Of a DNA stretch of 10,408 bases, positions 1-6,590 are shown in pieces. Each line of letters begins with the position of its first letter. Positions within the stretch are counted from its first letter, which is position 1. The notes beneath the pieces were generated by a model that saw only the letters and a list, made by a program, of their open reading frames with translations, made no database searches and was not told the origin of the DNA. The position numbers and the translations under genes were made by a program. Source of the DNA: JAJPJX01 sp964568355 (GTDB lineage: Bacteria; Acidobacteriota; Terriglobia; Bryobacterales; Bryobacteraceae); assembly GCA_964568355.1 (NCBI GenBank), contig CAZMRK010000201.1, positions 1-10,408 of the forward strand. Reading direction: 5' to 3'.

Positions 1-1
1 T

Positions 2-1045
2 CTCGGCGCCATGCGGCCGGAGCAGATCAAGAGCCAGGATGTCTTCCCCTATCCTGCCCTGCCCCATCCGCTGCAGACGAACGGAGGCCAGGTCTTTCCG
101 AAGATGCAGATCGAGATGTTCCCCCGGCTGGAGCGCTTTGATGTGGACTTTGATATTCCCGACCCGTTCCTCCCTGAATTTCCGCCAGCCATTTTCCTGA
201 GTAATCGGCCCGAGCTGGGCGATGTTTCCCAGGGCGAAGTCGTGTCCATCAACAACTATTACCGTCTCTTCAAAGCAATCCTGACACCTGTCCAGCTCGA
301 TGGACTACGCCTTTTGCTCACCCCCTTTCCGCAGGAGGAATTCAACCCAACCGACGACCGCAAGAGCCGCGACCCAAGTCTCGGTGTCGCCTGCCTGGAC
401 TGTCACGTCAACGGACACACTACGGGCCAGTTCCACCTGAATCCCGACATGAGGCCGCAAGAGCGCCGCTTCCGTCTTGATACCGTTAGTCTGCGAGGTT
501 TGTTCAATCAGCAAATCCACGGCTCCAAGCGCAGCCTTCGCTCCGTCGAAGATTTTACGGAATTCGAGCAGCGCACCGCCTATTTCAACGGCGACGAGGT
601 CCACGCCATCAAGAAGGGCATGAACATCCTGGACCGGATTCAGGTAAGCCATATGGCCCAGATGCAGAACATGTTCGACTTTCCTCCCGCGCCGAAACTC
701 GATCCGGCAACCGGACGCCTGATTCACACCCTGGCCACGGAAAGCGAACTGCGCGGCGAGCAAGTCTTCTTCAACCAGGGGAAGTGCGGCAATTGCCATC
801 CCGCGCCCTTCTATCTGGACAACCAGATGCACGACCTCCATCTGGAACGGTTTCTCCAGCACGAGCCGGGCGACGGCCCGATCAAAACCTTCACGTTGCG
901 CGGAATCAAGGACAGTCCTCCGTACTTGCGCGACGGCCGCTGCCTGACGCTCGAAGACACGGTCGAGTTCTTCAACGTCGTACTCGAACTCAAGCTCACC
1001 GCAGCCCAGAAGAACGATCTTGTGGCATTTATGCGACAGCTATAG
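2..1045 (+). CDS. Di-haem cytochrome c peroxidase-family protein (5' end outside window)
   Basis: This is a periplasmic c-type cytochrome of the bacterial cytochrome c peroxidase/MauG superfamily. Characterised members reduce hydrogen peroxide or oxidise a partner using two covalently bound haems. Numbering from the first in-frame ATG (position 11), haem motif one is CLDCH at residues 128-132 and haem motif two is CGNCH at 259-263. The wide spacing is typical of the family. The C-terminal stretch TLRGIKDSPPYLRDGR (295-310), followed by LEDTVEFFN, matches the conserved family segment near the second haem. The reading frame is open to the left edge, the ATG at 11 has no ribosome-binding site, and no signal peptide is visible, so the true start lies upstream. 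A sigma factor gene follows after about 50 bp on the same strand. The family is secure. The substrate (peroxide or a specific protein or cofactor) cannot be told from this fragment. Confidence 0.85.
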   Translation, partial: LGAMRPEQIKSQDVFPYPALPHPLQTNGGQVFPKMQIEMFPRLERFDVDFDIPDPFLPEFPPAIFLSNRPELGDVSQGEVVSINNYYRLFKAILTPVQLDGLRLLLTPFPQEEFNPTDDRKSRDPSLGVACLDCHVNGHTTGQFHLNPDMRPQERRFRLDTVSLRGLFNQQIHGSKRSLRSVEDFTEFEQRTAYFNGDEVHAIKKGMNILDRIQVSHMAQMQNMFDFPPAPKLDPATGRLIHTLATESELRGEQVFFNQGKCGNCHPAPFYLDNQMHDLHLERFLQHEPGDGPIKTFTLRGIKDSPPYLRDGRCLTLEDTVEFFNVVLELKLTAAQKNDLVAFMRQL

Positions 1046-1096
1046 CAGATTGCCGGTGTGGCGCGCCTTACAAATCTCGCGGCACTGTAAAGTTTT

Positions 1097-1534
1097 GTGA
1101 ACCGTGCGCCATTCCGTGCCATGCGTGCCCACAATGGGAGAGTGGAAACGTTGCATGGCGTCATGCAGTTCCTGTATCGCATGACGCAGGACCGCGCTAT
1201 CGCCGAGCGGCTGACGTTCGAAGTAGCCGAACGCGCGGGAAAGACCCTGCTGGCGCGGAAGCCTGGACGCCGCATGACCATCGAGCTTTATCGCATCGCC
1301 TACAACGTCCTCCGCGGTACCGCCACGTCCGTCAACGGCCAGCCGGTCGGCCGCATCATGGCGACCCTCGAGGAGCGCGACCGGGCCGCTATTGTTCTGC
1401 ACAAATATCACCATTTTGAGTGCGACGAGATCGCAGAAATCCTCGGGTGTTCCGCCACGGCCGCGGCCCAGCGCCTGATGCGCGTCTATCAGGTCCTGGC
1501 GGCGACCCAACTGTCGGCGGCTGCCGCCGGTTAA
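1097..1534 (+). CDS. ECF-like sigma-70 family RNA polymerase sigma factor
   Basis: This 145-residue protein has the two-domain layout of an extracytoplasmic-function sigma factor. Residues 6-46 resemble region 2, with FRAMRAHNGRVETL, then FLYRMTQDRAIAERL, then FEVAERA. The helix TIELYRIAYNVLRG (61-74) matches the end of that domain. Residues 90-134 form region 4, with EERDRAAIVLHKY and the helix-turn-helix CDEIAEILGCSATAAAQRL. I chose the GTG at 1097 because it is the first in-frame start after a stop at 1088 and because it keeps the beginning of region 2. ATG 1121 is the alternative. No clear Shine-Dalgarno sequence precedes either. The usual acidic Glu-Asp pair of region 2 is Glu-Arg here, and the linker between domains is short, so this is a divergent member. 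No anti-sigma gene is next to it. It may be co-transcribed with the cytochrome gene upstream and converges on the sialidase-fold gene. Confidence 0.72.
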   Translation: MNRAPFRAMRAHNGRVETLHGVMQFLYRMTQDRAIAERLTFEVAERAGKTLLARKPGRRMTIELYRIAYNVLRGTATSVNGQPVGRIMATLEERDRAAIVLHKYHHFECDEIAEILGCSATAAAQRLMRVYQVLAATQLSAAAAG

Positions 1535-1547
1535 AGCGAGCGGCGAA

Positions 1548-2672
1548 CTACCCCGCCAGCGACCAGACGGCCTTCCGCAAAACCGCGCGAGGAACGCCCT
1601 TCATCGATTCATACCACACCGTCAACAACTTTCCATTCGGTAACTCCACCGTGGAAGGGTACCCCAAATCTCCACCCGGCCCATCGTCGGAGATGGTGAG
1701 CGCTTCGGACCAGGTCTTTCCGTGGTCGTCACTAAAGCGCGCCTGGTTGCCGAATGGAGGCCGGCGGTAGCCGTAGGTCATTACCAGGCGTCCGCTCCGC
1801 AGCCGCAGAAGATGCGTTGGCAGCCCCCAAACGCCAATGGGATGAGGCGATGTCCAGCTCCTGCCGCCGTCACGCGATTCGCACTGGAGTGTCTCACCGG
1901 CGTTGGGCTTGTTGTGATTGCGGATCTGGACAAGAATCGTTCCGTTCGCGGCCTCAACCGCGTGCAGTTCGTGATACTCCACTACACTGTCGCCGGGCCG
2001 CGCGGGAATATCAGCCAGCCATCGCCAGCTCTGGCCGTCATCCGTCGATTCGGCGACGCCCACTTTCTGGTCCGGCTCCCAAAGCCGTTTGCCGGCATAG
2101 AGCAGTCGTCCGCCAGAGAGCGTCACTGGTCCATGCGGGCTGTCTAGCGGGACCCGGTAAGGCGCCGACCAGGTCATGCCCCCATCGGTCGAGCGAAGCA
2201 TCCACGTGCCCAGCAGGGCCCGCCGTTGTTCCGCGCTGGCCCGGCGATTCACTGCCTCCCAGCGAGCCAGGCGCTCCGCTGGCCAGCCTTCCGCGCGCTG
2301 CAACACCGGCTCATAGGCCAGCGAAGTAAACGTGGTGACCACAATCGAGCCTTTCTGCGTCACACACAGGCCCGCATCGCGATCATCGATGGGCGTATCC
2401 ATCAGGATCTCAGGCCAGCTCCAGTTCTTACCCTGGTCGGGCGAGCGGATCAACTCTACCCTTCCGAACGGACAGACGTGCGCCTCGCGTCCACCCGAAT
2501 AAGTCACCAGCAGCTCTCCGTTGGGCCGCATCGCCAGAGTCGGCCAGCCGTGATAGAACTCGGGCTGCTGGCTGATGGTGGAGATCTGCTCTACCCGCGC
2601 CTGTGGCGCAGCCTTCGCCAAGCCCGCGGCTCCCACTGCCGCGCACGGCACGAAACTCCTTCTCGTCAACAT
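1548..2672 (-). CDS. Tat-exported sialidase-fold (Asp-box/BNR repeat) protein
   Basis: This 374-residue exported protein should form a six-bladed beta-propeller of the sialidase (GH33-like) superfamily. Five Asp-boxes (S-x-D-x-G-x-x-W) are visible at residues 77-84, 161-168, 209-216, 266-273 and 314-321. The N-terminus MLTRRSF followed by an Ala-rich stretch is a Tat signal. I chose ATG 2672 because a strong GGAGG lies six bases upstream; an ATG eight codons earlier would put that site inside the gene. Candidate active-site residues are R62 (YSGGREAH), D96/D97/D99 (DDRDAG), E235 (ELHAVE), R251, R312 and Y338 (DLGYPS). Their spacing resembles real sialidases. The canonical Tyr-Arg-Ile-Pro motif is missing, however, and Y40-H-G-W-P takes its place. 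The family is clear. Sialic acid as substrate is doubtful, and another glycoside is possible. It lies 171 bp downstream of the D-serine dehydratase-like gene. Confidence 0.82.
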   Translation of the reverse strand: MLTRRSFVPCAAVGAAGLAKAAPQARVEQISTISQQPEFYHGWPTLAMRPNGELLVTYSGGREAHVCPFGRVELIRSPDQGKNWSWPEILMDTPIDDRDAGLCVTQKGSIVVTTFTSLAYEPVLQRAEGWPAERLARWEAVNRRASAEQRRALLGTWMLRSTDGGMTWSAPYRVPLDSPHGPVTLSGGRLLYAGKRLWEPDQKVGVAESTDDGQSWRWLADIPARPGDSVVEYHELHAVEAANGTILVQIRNHNKPNAGETLQCESRDGGRSWTSPHPIGVWGLPTHLLRLRSGRLVMTYGYRRPPFGNQARFSDDHGKTWSEALTISDDGPGGDLGYPSTVELPNGKLLTVWYESMKGVPRAVLRKAVWSLAG

Positions 2673-2683
2673 CTCCTCCCTCC
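2673..2683 (-). promoter_or_regulatory. Ribosome-binding site of the sialidase-fold gene
   Basis: The minus strand reads GGAGGGAGGAG directly before ATG 2672. The first GGAGG is six bases from the start codon, an ideal distance. This fixes the start at 2672 rather than at the in-frame ATG at 2696. Confidence 0.75.
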
Positions 2684-2811
2684 GCGCGCAACTCAACGCC
2701 GGAACGGAACCGCGCGCGTCAGCAAGCGGTCACAACGACGCTGCAAAACGGGGACTGGCATGAGTTTCGCCGCATTTGCGAAATTCGTTGCCTGTACCCG
2801 GTTTGCCCTGA

Positions 2812-2828
2812 ACGCAGATATTCTGCGT
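2812..2828 (-). other. Small hairpin after the D-serine dehydratase-like gene
   Basis: ACGCAGA and TCTGCGT form a perfect 7-bp stem with a 3-base loop, beginning 15 bases after the stop codon at 2844. No run of T follows on the minus strand, so it is not a standard intrinsic terminator. It could slow or stabilise the 3' end of the transcript, or be chance. A second weaker stem (TTTCGC/GCGAAA, 2765-2783) lies in the same 171-bp gap. I see no clear promoter for the downstream gene in that gap. Confidence 0.3.
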
Positions 2829-2843
2829 GGAATCTGCGACGCA

Positions 2844-4064
2844 CTAGAAATACGTTCGATATAAGTCGATAACGCGATACTCGTCATCCACCACTGGAAT
2901 CACGCGCCACTTATCGAACGCCGTACAGGGATGCGAGATTCCACACCGAATCTTCTCTCCAATTGTTAGTCTTGTACCCCCCGAATAAGCCAGAAACGCA
3001 TGCTGGTCGTTCAATGCGGTGATCTTAGCTTCCGGGATATCGATGGGCGTCGGCAGCGACAGGTCATACGCGCAGTCCCGCTTTCCAAAAGTCAGGATGG
3101 CCACCTGCGGGTCCGGCAGAGATTGCACATAGGACCACAGCTCCAGCGCGGGCTCAAAACGCGGCAATCCTTCCGCCGCCGGCGTGCCGGCGATCGCCTG
3201 TTGCCGCTGGGCATAGCTGCCATGGTCATGTGTCACATAACATCCGCTGCGTAGAATCGGCTGCCAGGCGGCCCGGTCCAACCGGGCGAAAGCGCGCGAG
3301 ACGGGACCGAGATAAACACTTCCACCCGCGCTGAAGATCAGCCGCTCGTTCACCCCCTTTGCCAGTTCCTGCGCGCCGCTGACCATGGCCTCCAGAAAGG
3401 CCTCCGTCTGCTCGTCATTTGGCGAGCTTCCCTCGAACGCCTCCACGCCGCGAAAGTGGAGCTGCGACGGATACTCCGCAATCGCGCTGCAAACTGCCCG
3501 CGCCGCATCCAGCGTGCGGCTCCCCGTCCGCCAACCACTCTTGCCAAACTCGACCAGAACCTCGATCGGGCGTGGAACTCCGGCGCGTTCCAGCTCTGCC
3601 GCCAGATAGCGTACGCCCTCCACGCTATCGGCCAGGCAGAGAAGCTCCACCGCCGCGTCCTGTCTCATCGCGCATGCCAGCGAATCGATGTTGGCCCGCC
3701 CCACCAGTTGGTTGGCAATCAGCACGCGCCGAAATCCAAAATGCAGACAAACCAGCGCCTGCGACATGTTGGCCACAGTGATCGCCCACGCGCCGGCCGC
3801 CACCTGGCGCGCGTATATCTGCGGGCACATCGTCGTCTTTCCGTGAGGAGCGATCTCGAATTGATTGCGGCCCGCCCAATCCGCCATGGCCGCGATGTTG
3901 TGCGCGAGCGCCGATTCGCGCAGCACCAGAAGCGGAAACGGCAGATCGCCGCGAAGCACGTTCCAGCCCTTCTCGCGAATCGCGGAGGGCGCGACCTCCG
4001 GGCCATACGGCAATCCTTTTTCCGTACAGGGGATGGGGCCGTTCAGAATCTCAGAAATGTCCAT
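2844..4064 (-). CDS. D-serine dehydratase/D-threonine aldolase-like PLP enzyme (fold type III)
   Basis: This 406-residue cytoplasmic enzyme belongs to the alanine racemase N-terminal-domain group that includes metal-activated D-serine dehydratase and D-threonine aldolase. These act on D-amino acids through pyridoxal phosphate. Lys76 in IAPHGKTTM is the expected Schiff-base lysine. SAGGS (245-249) fits the phosphate-binding region. SGCYVTHDHGSY (273-284) is a conserved segment near the active site. The C-terminal D-serine dehydratase-like domain carries GISHPC (375-380), whose His378-x-Cys380 matches the zinc ligands of eukaryotic-type D-serine dehydratase. All key residues are present and the length is normal. 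The start ATG 4064 has only a weak purine stretch upstream, which overlaps one arm of an inverted repeat. Possible reactions are deamination of D-serine or a related hydroxy-amino acid, or a retro-aldol cleavage. The sequence alone does not decide between them. Confidence 0.83.
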   Translation of the reverse strand: MDISEILNGPIPCTEKGLPYGPEVAPSAIREKGWNVLRGDLPFPLLVLRESALAHNIAAMADWAGRNQFEIAPHGKTTMCPQIYARQVAAGAWAITVANMSQALVCLHFGFRRVLIANQLVGRANIDSLACAMRQDAAVELLCLADSVEGVRYLAAELERAGVPRPIEVLVEFGKSGWRTGSRTLDAARAVCSAIAEYPSQLHFRGVEAFEGSSPNDEQTEAFLEAMVSGAQELAKGVNERLIFSAGGSVYLGPVSRAFARLDRAAWQPILRSGCYVTHDHGSYAQRQQAIAGTPAAEGLPRFEPALELWSYVQSLPDPQVAILTFGKRDCAYDLSLPTPIDIPEAKITALNDQHAFLAYSGGTRLTIGEKIRCGISHPCTAFDKWRVIPVVDDEYRVIDLYRTYF

Positions 4065-4068
4065 AGAA

Positions 4069-4111
4069 GGTATCTTCAGCTTACTTCACCCACACCATCG
4101 CGAAAGATACC
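4069..4111 (-). promoter_or_regulatory. Inverted repeat just upstream of the D-serine dehydratase-like start
   Basis: GGTATCTT (4069-4076) and AAGATACC (4104-4111) are perfect 8-base inverted arms separated by 27 bases. The proximal arm ends four bases before the ATG, where a ribosome-binding site would sit. The repeat could be a protein-binding operator or an RNA hairpin that masks translation. It could also be chance, as the arms are short. Confidence 0.3.
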
Positions 4112-4135
4112 ACAACCTGGACAGTTCTCTGTAGC

Positions 4136-4151
4136 GCCCGTTTCCACGGGC
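4136..4151 (-). other. GC-rich hairpin after the AhpD-like gene
   Basis: GCCCGT and ACGGGC form a perfect 6-bp stem with a TTCC loop on the plus strand (GGAA on the transcript), 25 bases beyond the stop at 4177. No T-tract follows, so it is at best a weak or factor-dependent termination or 3'-end element. It separates the AhpD-like gene from the D-serine dehydratase-like gene. Confidence 0.3.
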
Positions 4152-4176
4152 AGCATCGACTCTCAGTGGATGAACG

Positions 4177-4749
4177 TTACGAACCGGACGCGCGCGACGC
4201 CATCAACTCCCGGTTCACCGCCATGTAGCCTTCCTTGGCGACCATGACGCCCCGATTGCGATAGAACTGCGGGTCTTCCGGCGCCCACGTAGCCAGGCCA
4301 TCCACGTAGCGGTTGAACATACAGAAAGCCGCAGCAATCAGCACCGTATCGTGGATCTCGGCATCCGTCGCGCCATGCTTCCGCGCCCGCTCGACGTCTT
4401 CCGGCTGGACCCGCTTTCCGCCTTGCTGCACCTTACCGGCAATTGCCAGCAGAGCCTTCAATTTGTCGGAAACCGGCGCGGACTCGAAGTCCCGTTTCAC
4501 CTGCTGGACCAGAGATTCATCGCCTTCCAGGTGGGCGGCGGCAATCGCACCGTGCACGGTCTGGCAATAGAAGCAGTCGTTCTGCGACGAAACGTAGGTT
4601 GCAATCAGCTCGCGCTCACCCGGAGAAAGTGAGTGCGGCGCCCAAAGTAATACCTCTACCAGTTCGTTCAGCGGCTTAGCCGTCTCGGGACGAAATGCCA
4701 TCGGGCCTCGGATACCGGGAAGCCCCTCCGGAAGTTGAATATGAGCCAT
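4177..4749 (-). CDS. AhpD-like peroxidase-related enzyme (carboxymuconolactone decarboxylase family)
   Basis: This 190-residue, probably cytoplasmic, all-helical enzyme belongs to the alkylhydroperoxidase AhpD/carboxymuconolactone decarboxylase superfamily. Characterised members use a Cys-x-x-Cys pair for thiol-dependent peroxide reduction. The core NDCFYCQTVHG (57-67) supplies Cys59, Cys62 and His66, and Glu47 lies in the preceding helix. The Glu-12-Cys-3-Cys-4-His spacing is that of the AhpD proton-relay site, so the protein looks catalytically complete. The second half, with VLIAAAFCMFNRYVDGLA, is typical of the 'uncharacterised peroxidase-related enzyme' branch. The start ATG 4749 is supported by GAGGAGGGG about four bases upstream. 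It is the first gene of the minus-strand block and is divergent from the small secreted-protein gene. The physiological substrate is unknown; a role in peroxide or electrophile defence is an inference. Confidence 0.85.
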   Translation of the reverse strand: MAHIQLPEGLPGIRGPMAFRPETAKPLNELVEVLLWAPHSLSPGERELIATYVSSQNDCFYCQTVHGAIAAAHLEGDESLVQQVKRDFESAPVSDKLKALLAIAGKVQQGGKRVQPEDVERARKHGATDAEIHDTVLIAAAFCMFNRYVDGLATWAPEDPQFYRNRGVMVAKEGYMAVNRELMASRASGS

Positions 4750-4774
4750 GATTCCCCTCCTCGCGTGCAGCCAG

Positions 4775-4804
4775 AGAATATCATCGGCCCTTCGGCAACC
4801 TCAA
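4775..4804 (-). promoter_or_regulatory. Candidate sigma-70 promoter for the AhpD-like gene
   Basis: On the minus strand TTGAGG (4804-4799) and TATTCT (4780-4775) are separated by 18 bases, each matching four of six consensus positions. Transcription would start near 4768, just before the ribosome-binding site at about 4754-4762. The geometry is good but the match is moderate. The rest of the 225-bp divergent region (4750-4974) holds AT-richer DNA around 4875-4895. I see no convincing promoter there for the plus-strand gene. Confidence 0.35.
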
Positions 4805-4963
4805 TAATGGAAAGTGACTACCTGCGAATGTGGGGCGGACTTTCCGTCTGCCGCGAGGCTCCATCCCCGCAAACTATTGATTATAAGGAATTTCCAGGAT
4901 CTGCCATACCGGCGCGCAACTTCCACCCCGGGACCGGGTTCAGATACAGTAACGGTGTCGCTT

Positions 4964-4968
4964 GAGGT
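4964..4968 (+). promoter_or_regulatory. Ribosome-binding site of the small secreted-protein gene
   Basis: GAGGT ends six bases before ATG 4975. It would abut the alternative GTG at 4969, so it supports the ATG as the start. Confidence 0.5.
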
Positions 4969-4974
4969 GTGCCT

Positions 4975-5475
4975 ATGGCCCTAGGGAGAATCGTGTGCTT
5001 TGCCGTGCTGCTGGCAGCGGAATTGTGCGGCCGCGATGCACCGCTTCAACCGGTCACCGTTTGCGAAGTCGTTCAGGACCTGAGCAACTACACCGGCAAG
5101 ACCATCGTAGTCGTCGGCCGGTTTTCCTTCCGCAAGACCGGCCGCTGGCTGAGTGAGGAAGTCTGCGAGCAAAAATCCTCCAAACCCGCTACCGAATCGC
5201 CTCTGCTGCTGCTTGCGTTTGAACCGAAATCGGCGCCCAAGCTCTCACCGGTTTTCGAAATTGACGGCATTTCCCTGAAGCAGAAAATGAAGCTCATCAA
5301 GCTCCGCACCACGCTGAAGGAGTTCCGCTTCGGCAGTTCGGATTACGACCGCTGGGCTTTGGTGTATGGCCGGGTGGAGCCGCGCCCCGCCGCCGGTGGC
5401 TCCGGTGGACAGCCCGCTGCACAGCTCTCCTACTATGGCGATGGCGTCATTCTCTTCCTGAACGACGAAGAGTAG
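4975..5475 (+). CDS. Small secreted protein of unknown function
   Basis: This 166-residue protein has a short hydrophobic N-terminal segment (GRIVCFAVLLAAEL, 4-17) that looks like a Sec signal peptide, so it is probably exported. The cysteine at 18 is not in a proper lipobox. The mature part begins with a segment VTVCEVVQDLSNYTGKTIVV (28-47) followed by VGRFSF. Its alternating hydrophobic strands suggest a small beta-barrel, perhaps OB-like. Two cysteines (30 and 64) could form a disulfide. A flexible Gly-rich stretch lies near 141-146, and the C-terminus is acidic. Start choice rests on GAGGT upstream of ATG 4975; the GTG at 4969 is an alternative. It is transcribed divergently from the AhpD-like gene and converges on the radical SAM gene, with a 16-bp gap. 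I do not recognise a characterised family and assign no function. Confidence 0.7.
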   Translation: MALGRIVCFAVLLAAELCGRDAPLQPVTVCEVVQDLSNYTGKTIVVVGRFSFRKTGRWLSEEVCEQKSSKPATESPLLLLAFEPKSAPKLSPVFEIDGISLKQKMKLIKLRTTLKEFRFGSSDYDRWALVYGRVEPRPAAGGSGGQPAAQLSYYGDGVILFLNDEE

Positions 5476-5491
5476 CCGCAAGGCTTATCCA

Positions 5492-6496
5492 TCAATCGGG
5501 CAGAACTCGAAGCGGTGTCTGCGGTTGCTCAACCGGCCGGCCCCACCGGTCGCCGATCTTGCGAGAAGCCTCGAAAATTGCCGATATCGGCAGCAGACCG
5601 CCGAGCCGTACCCGGCTGATTGCCGACATGCCTGCCGAAGCGAAGCAGCCGCACTCCGAGCACACAGGCCGCCCGCCGAACTGGCAAGGCGCGATCGCCG
5701 TTTCCAGGTCCGCGGAAATGCACATGGTGGTCCGCGCGAACGTACACTTATCGGGCGAATCGGGCGGTCGCAGATAAGCCTCCATCACTCGCGGAGGGAC
5801 GTAGAGCTTGGGATATAGCGGTCGTAGCCGGGTGAGTTCCTGAATGGCCTGTACGCGTTCCTGAGGCTCCAGGCGCTCCTCCGAACGATCCCCATGCTGG
5901 GGCGTGAACAGGCTAAACCAGACATTGCGGGCTTCACGCCGCGCCGACCAGAACGCCACGAACTCCTCCAGATATCCGGGCCGCGCGAGCAACTGCCGGG
6001 TAATCGTGCAATGCACAATCACCAGGTGACCGGCGATATGTTTCAAGATCCGGTCGTAAGTCGCGGGAGCGCGTCTTCGATCATGCTCGGCCGGTAAGCC
6101 ATCGATCGAAACCGCCAGGTGGAGGTTTGGCAATTTGGCCCAGGCTGACGGAATCGGCCGGACCGCGCTGGTCACCAGTTGCACCTCAATGCCCATGCGG
6201 TTGAGTTGCGGAAGAAGAACGTCCAACTCCCGATAGCGAACCAGGGGTTCTCCCCCCACAATCGAGACATGCAGCGGGCGATGCTTGTAAACCAGATCAA
6301 GCACGCCTTCCACCAGCGCGTCTCCCTTCAGATCGCGTAGTTGGCGCAGTGGCACACCGCCCGCCAGGTGTTCCGGCTCATACGCATAACATCCCGGGCA
6401 TCGGAGCGGACATTCTCGTGTGATTTCGATCGAGAGAAAGGGCTTATAGCCGCGCAGGATGCGGAGCCACACCGGCAGAATATCCGCTTTTTTCAT
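5492..6496 (-). CDS. Radical SAM protein with Cys-rich C-terminal region
   Basis: This 334-residue enzyme should cleave S-adenosylmethionine at a [4Fe-4S] cluster to generate a radical. The cluster motif is Cys29-x3-Cys33-x2-Cys36 (CPLRCPGC), followed by YAYEPE. Gly-Gly-Glu-Pro at 81-84 (VGGEP) is the SAM-binding segment, and VSIDGLPAEHD (129-139) is a typical later barrel strand. Beyond the barrel, Cys251, Cys259, Cys271, Cys279, Cys282 and Cys284 resemble a SPASM- or twitch-type auxiliary iron-sulfur domain with a non-standard pattern. The start ATG 6496 has no good ribosome-binding site. It lies 94 bp downstream of the sugar porter on the same strand, which could be part of that operon or separate. 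No peptide-precursor gene or partner enzyme is visible nearby, so the substrate (peptide, cofactor or small molecule) is unknown. The family call is secure. Confidence 0.87.
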   Translation of the reverse strand: MKKADILPVWLRILRGYKPFLSIEITRECPLRCPGCYAYEPEHLAGGVPLRQLRDLKGDALVEGVLDLVYKHRPLHVSIVGGEPLVRYRELDVLLPQLNRMGIEVQLVTSAVRPIPSAWAKLPNLHLAVSIDGLPAEHDRRRAPATYDRILKHIAGHLVIVHCTITRQLLARPGYLEEFVAFWSARREARNVWFSLFTPQHGDRSEERLEPQERVQAIQELTRLRPLYPKLYVPPRVMEAYLRPPDSPDKCTFARTTMCISADLETAIAPCQFGGRPVCSECGCFASAGMSAISRVRLGGLLPISAIFEASRKIGDRWGRPVEQPQTPLRVLPD

Positions 6497-6590
6497 ACTG
6501 TTTGGATGGAATGCATGGAGGATCCGTTTCGGCCAAATGCCTGCGAATCAATACTTCCCAATTTCCGCGCTTCCTGATCTGTGCGTTGCC

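Noticed and set aside
784..1419. Plus-strand frame overlapping the cytochrome and sigma factor genes
   Set aside because: It overlaps both supported genes in another frame and has Arg/Pro/His-rich composition typical of a shadow frame.
2673..2696. An eight-codon longer start for the sialidase-fold gene
   Set aside because: The extra codons are the ribosome-binding site itself, and the Tat signal begins properly at ATG 2672.
2812..2828. Intrinsic terminator after the PLP enzyme gene
   Set aside because: The stem is perfect but short and lacks a T-tract, so I list it only as a hairpin.
3456..4247. Plus-strand frame of 263 codons opposite the PLP enzyme and AhpD-like gene
   Set aside because: It crosses two well-supported genes and an intergenic region and has low-complexity, Arg-rich composition.
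6497..6590. Small precursor-peptide gene for the radical SAM enzyme
   Set aside because: The 94-bp gap contains no short frame with a start, a ribosome-binding site and a peptide-like composition.
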